Source: Bacteroidetes bacterium UBA4408
Lineage (GTDB): Bacteria > Bacteroidota > Bacteroidia > UBA4408
Direction of reading: 5' to 3'
Length of the DNA stretch: 8,999 nucleotides
Assembly: GCA_002389785.1 (NCBI GenBank)
Contig: DGQS01000144.1
Location: 1-8,999, forward strand
In this document: piece after piece, positions 7,844-8,999 of the stretch
How the letters are laid out: each line of letters begins with the position of its first letter
How positions within the stretch are numbered: position 1 is the stretch's first letter
The notes under the pieces: generated by a model
The model's input: the letters and a program-made list of their open reading frames with translations, nothing else
Told to the model about the DNA's origin: nothing
Database searches by the model: none
Translations under genes and position numbers: made by a program

Positions 7844-8725
7844 TAGATTCACCATGGATTGAATATCTTTTTTATGCACTTTTTCATTAGGTGTATGTAC
7901 AAAATCTTCAGGAGCACCAACAAAACACCAATCAAATGGATAAGCCGATCGTTGTAAAACATTGCCGTCACTTCCACCTGTACCTTCTACTTCTAGCTGA
8001 TACTCTAATTTTGATTTTTTAGCAATCTCAATGATGCGATTTACGTAACTGCGACGTGGTAAACCCGAATCGCGCAATGAAATAACGCAACCCGCTCCGT
8101 GCGGCACTCCGGGAGTAACCCAGGTAATGTCAGAAATAATTGCTTGTGCTACGTTGTATTTTTCATAAATCAATTTAGCAAGGTATTCTACACTTCCACC
8201 ACCGGTTTCTTCCCAACACGAAAATGCTATGATCCCGTTTTCAAGTGTTTCGGCCAGTTGTAAAGCATTCCAAACTCCAAGTCGATTGTCCATGTAGCAG
8301 CACTGAACAAAATTTTTATCCTCGCGCCATTCGGGTTTAAAAGTAAGCATGGTGCCTCGGTCTATCTCTCTTTTGTAGGCATAACTTAGTTTATCGCCAC
8401 TTACTTTTAGCGTACATTCAATTTTTCCTTTGCTGTCCTCACCAACTAACTTCCATCCGCTTTCGGTTCTAGGACCACCAATTTTAATAAGCTCTTTTCC
8501 ATATCGTACGGTAAAACCAATGGAATCGATGTGCGCAAAAACTGCTGTTCGTGGTTTACCAAAAACCAGCACAATGCAATCCTGAAATCCTTTACCATGA
8601 AGTATTTGGGGTTGAACCTTCCAAGTTTTCTTGTGCTTATTAATATGGGAAATTAAAAATTCAGTCATGGCAACTTCATTGCCTGAAGGAGCATGAATGG
8701 CACACATTTCTTTAAGTAGTTTCAT
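7817..8725 (-). CDS. M42-family (glutamyl aminopeptidase/endoglucanase M-like) metallopeptidase
   Basis: A 302-residue cytoplasmic protein without signal peptide or membrane segment. All residues expected of a dinuclear-metal M42 aminopeptidase are present: H65 and D67 in A-H-I-D-S-I-G-F, D146 in Y-M-D-N-R-L-G-V, the pair E172-E173 in W-E-E-T-G-G-G, D199 in I-I-S-D-I-T, and H277 in F-V-H-T-P-N-E. The N-terminal A-P-S-G-N-E (12-17) and G-T-G-G-S-D-G (248-254) also fit. By family knowledge H65, D146, E173, D199 and H277 bind the metals and D67/E172 act in catalysis. Members of this family remove N-terminal residues from peptides, often as large oligomers. At 302 residues it is shorter than the usual 340-360, so the insert (dimerisation) domain between residues about 75 and 135 may be reduced. 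The M20 and M28 families share the fold and are the alternatives. It may be co-transcribed with the ABC ATPase gene 200 bp upstream. Confidence 0.9.
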   Translation of the reverse strand: MKLLKEMCAIHAPSGNEVAMTEFLISHINKHKKTWKVQPQILHGKGFQDCIVLVFGKPRTAVFAHIDSIGFTVRYGKELIKIGGPRTESGWKLVGEDSKGKIECTLKVSGDKLSYAYKREIDRGTMLTFKPEWREDKNFVQCCYMDNRLGVWNALQLAETLENGIIAFSCWEETGGGSVEYLAKLIYEKYNVAQAIISDITWVTPGVPHGAGCVISLRDSGLPRRSYVNRIIEIAKKSKLEYQLEVEGTGGSDGNVLQRSAYPFDWCFVGAPEDFVHTPNEKVHKKDIQSMVNLYKALMKSL

Positions 8726-8879
8726 AGTATGAATGTATTAGTTGTTGCATTTTTTTTATTTCTGTAAGTGCAGGCTGAATAAAATGCAGCCTTATGCTTT
8801 GTTTCTTGTATAAACTTATGATTTTGTCGAATTTAGTTAAGAAAGATTTTTCGAGATTCACTCTAATTTCATAATGCAC
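8712..8879 (-). CDS. Possible small gene, 55 residues, overlapping the peptidase start
   Basis: A reading frame of 63 sense codons lies on the minus strand between the ABC ATPase end and the peptidase. With GTG at 8879-8877 as start it would give 55 residues; a second GTG is at 8861-8859, and the only in-frame ATG comes near the end. It stops with TAA at 8714-8712, overlapping the peptidase start by 14 bases in another frame. The product would be charged and helix-prone (segments such as V-N-L-E-K-S-F-L-T-K-F and P-A-L-T-E-I-K-K-M-Q-Q-L) with no recognised domain. No ribosome-binding site or promoter is visible. In such AT-rich DNA a frame this long can arise by chance, so this is a weak call. 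Confidence 0.25.
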   Translation of the reverse strand: MHYEIRVNLEKSFLTKFDKIISLYKKQSIRLHFIQPALTEIKKMQQLIHSYYETT

Positions 8880-8925
8880 AAACAGAATAGTATTAAAGCA
8901 TAATTAAAATTCACTTGTCCACAAT
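8726..8925. other. Intergenic region between ABC ATPase end and peptidase start
   Basis: About 200 bp of AT-rich DNA. It contains the weak small reading frame described separately and a short hairpin: AGGCTG (8772-8777) and CAGCCT (8787-8792) around a 9-base loop. On neither strand is the hairpin followed by a good T-run, so I do not call it a terminator. No exact TAnnTTTG promoter element directed toward the peptidase gene is seen, which leaves read-through from the upstream ABC gene possible. No tRNA-like or riboswitch-like structure was recognised. Confidence 0.5.
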
Positions 8926-8999
8926 TCATTCCCCAACAATAAGCCCATCCTTCATGGTTAATTTTCTATCTGCTTTATTCGCCAACTCTATATTATGAG
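8926..8999 (-). CDS. ABC transporter ATP-binding protein, LolD/MacB type, C-terminal fragment
   Basis: Reading the minus strand from the right edge, the last 23 codons before the TGA at 8928-8926 give H-N-I-E-L-A-N-K-A-D-R-K-L-T-M-K-D-G-L-I-V-G-E. The codon before is cut by the edge but ends in CT, compatible with threonine. This matches the end of ABC ATPases of the LolD/MacB lipoprotein-export and macrolide-export group: the H-loop T-H-D/N, then L-A-x-x-A-D-R, then D-G-x-I. The histidine of the H-loop contacts the ATP gamma-phosphate. The Walker A, signature and Walker B motifs lie off the window. T-H-N with K-L-T-M-K-D-G resembles Bacteroidota LolD-like proteins as I remember them, but a fragment this short cannot separate LolD from related ATPases. 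The gene would be transcribed toward the peptidase. Confidence 0.75.
   Translation of the reverse strand, partial: HNIELANKADRKLTMKDGLIVGE

Noticed and set aside
8772..8792. AGGCTG/CAGCCT hairpin as terminator of the ABC ATPase gene
   Set aside because: It lies about 134 bp past the stop, the stem is only 6 bp, and the following minus-strand sequence is A-rich rather than T-rich.
1..8999. Search for a defence, toxin-antitoxin, mobile-element or biosynthetic system
   Set aside because: No transposase, integrase, nuclease, toxin-antitoxin pair, terminal inverted repeats or biosynthetic enzymes were seen; all genes fit ordinary Bacteroidota surface-protein and housekeeping functions.

Overview
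The window looks like a stretch of chromosome from a member of the Bacteroidota (Flavobacteriia/Sphingobacteriia/Cytophagia-like). The evidence is its AT-rich base composition, a very long surface protein built of Ig-like and PKD modules with a gliding-motility-associated C-terminal (type B, CHU_C-like) sorting domain, a second secreted protein with a type A-like type IX secretion (T9SS) tail, a secreted protein family I know only from this phylum, and little sign of Shine-Dalgarno sequences ahead of the starts. No RNA gene, insertion sequence, CRISPR array, phage gene or recognisable defence system is visible.

Layout. Positions 1-5680 (+) hold the C-terminal 1,893 or so residues of a giant exported protein whose N-terminus lies off the left edge. 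It runs: P-domain (cut by the edge), two irregular Ig-like segments, eleven regular units of about 89 residues with a conserved cysteine pair, seven PKD-type units, and the type B sorting domain. Six bases after its stop, a convergent gene (5687-6547, -) encodes a secreted protein of unknown function. A 59-bp divergent gap separates that from a Kelch-repeat protein (6607-7797, +) with a T9SS-like tail. This converges, 19 bp apart, on an M42-type aminopeptidase (7817-8725, -), with an imperfect hairpin spanning the two gene ends. The right edge (8926-8999, -) holds the last 23 or so codons of an ABC transporter ATPase of the LolD/MacB type. Between it and the peptidase are about 200 bp with one possible small reading frame.

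How the genes fit together. The three leftmost genes all encode exported proteins, two of them probable T9SS cargo for the cell surface or medium. They are on alternating strands, so they are not one operon. The peptidase is cytoplasmic by its sequence (no signal peptide) and could be read through from the ABC transporter gene upstream. Nothing ties the surface proteins functionally to the peptidase or transporter. I see no strong case for an undescribed system; the most notable element is the highly regular cysteine-bearing repeat array in the giant surface protein.
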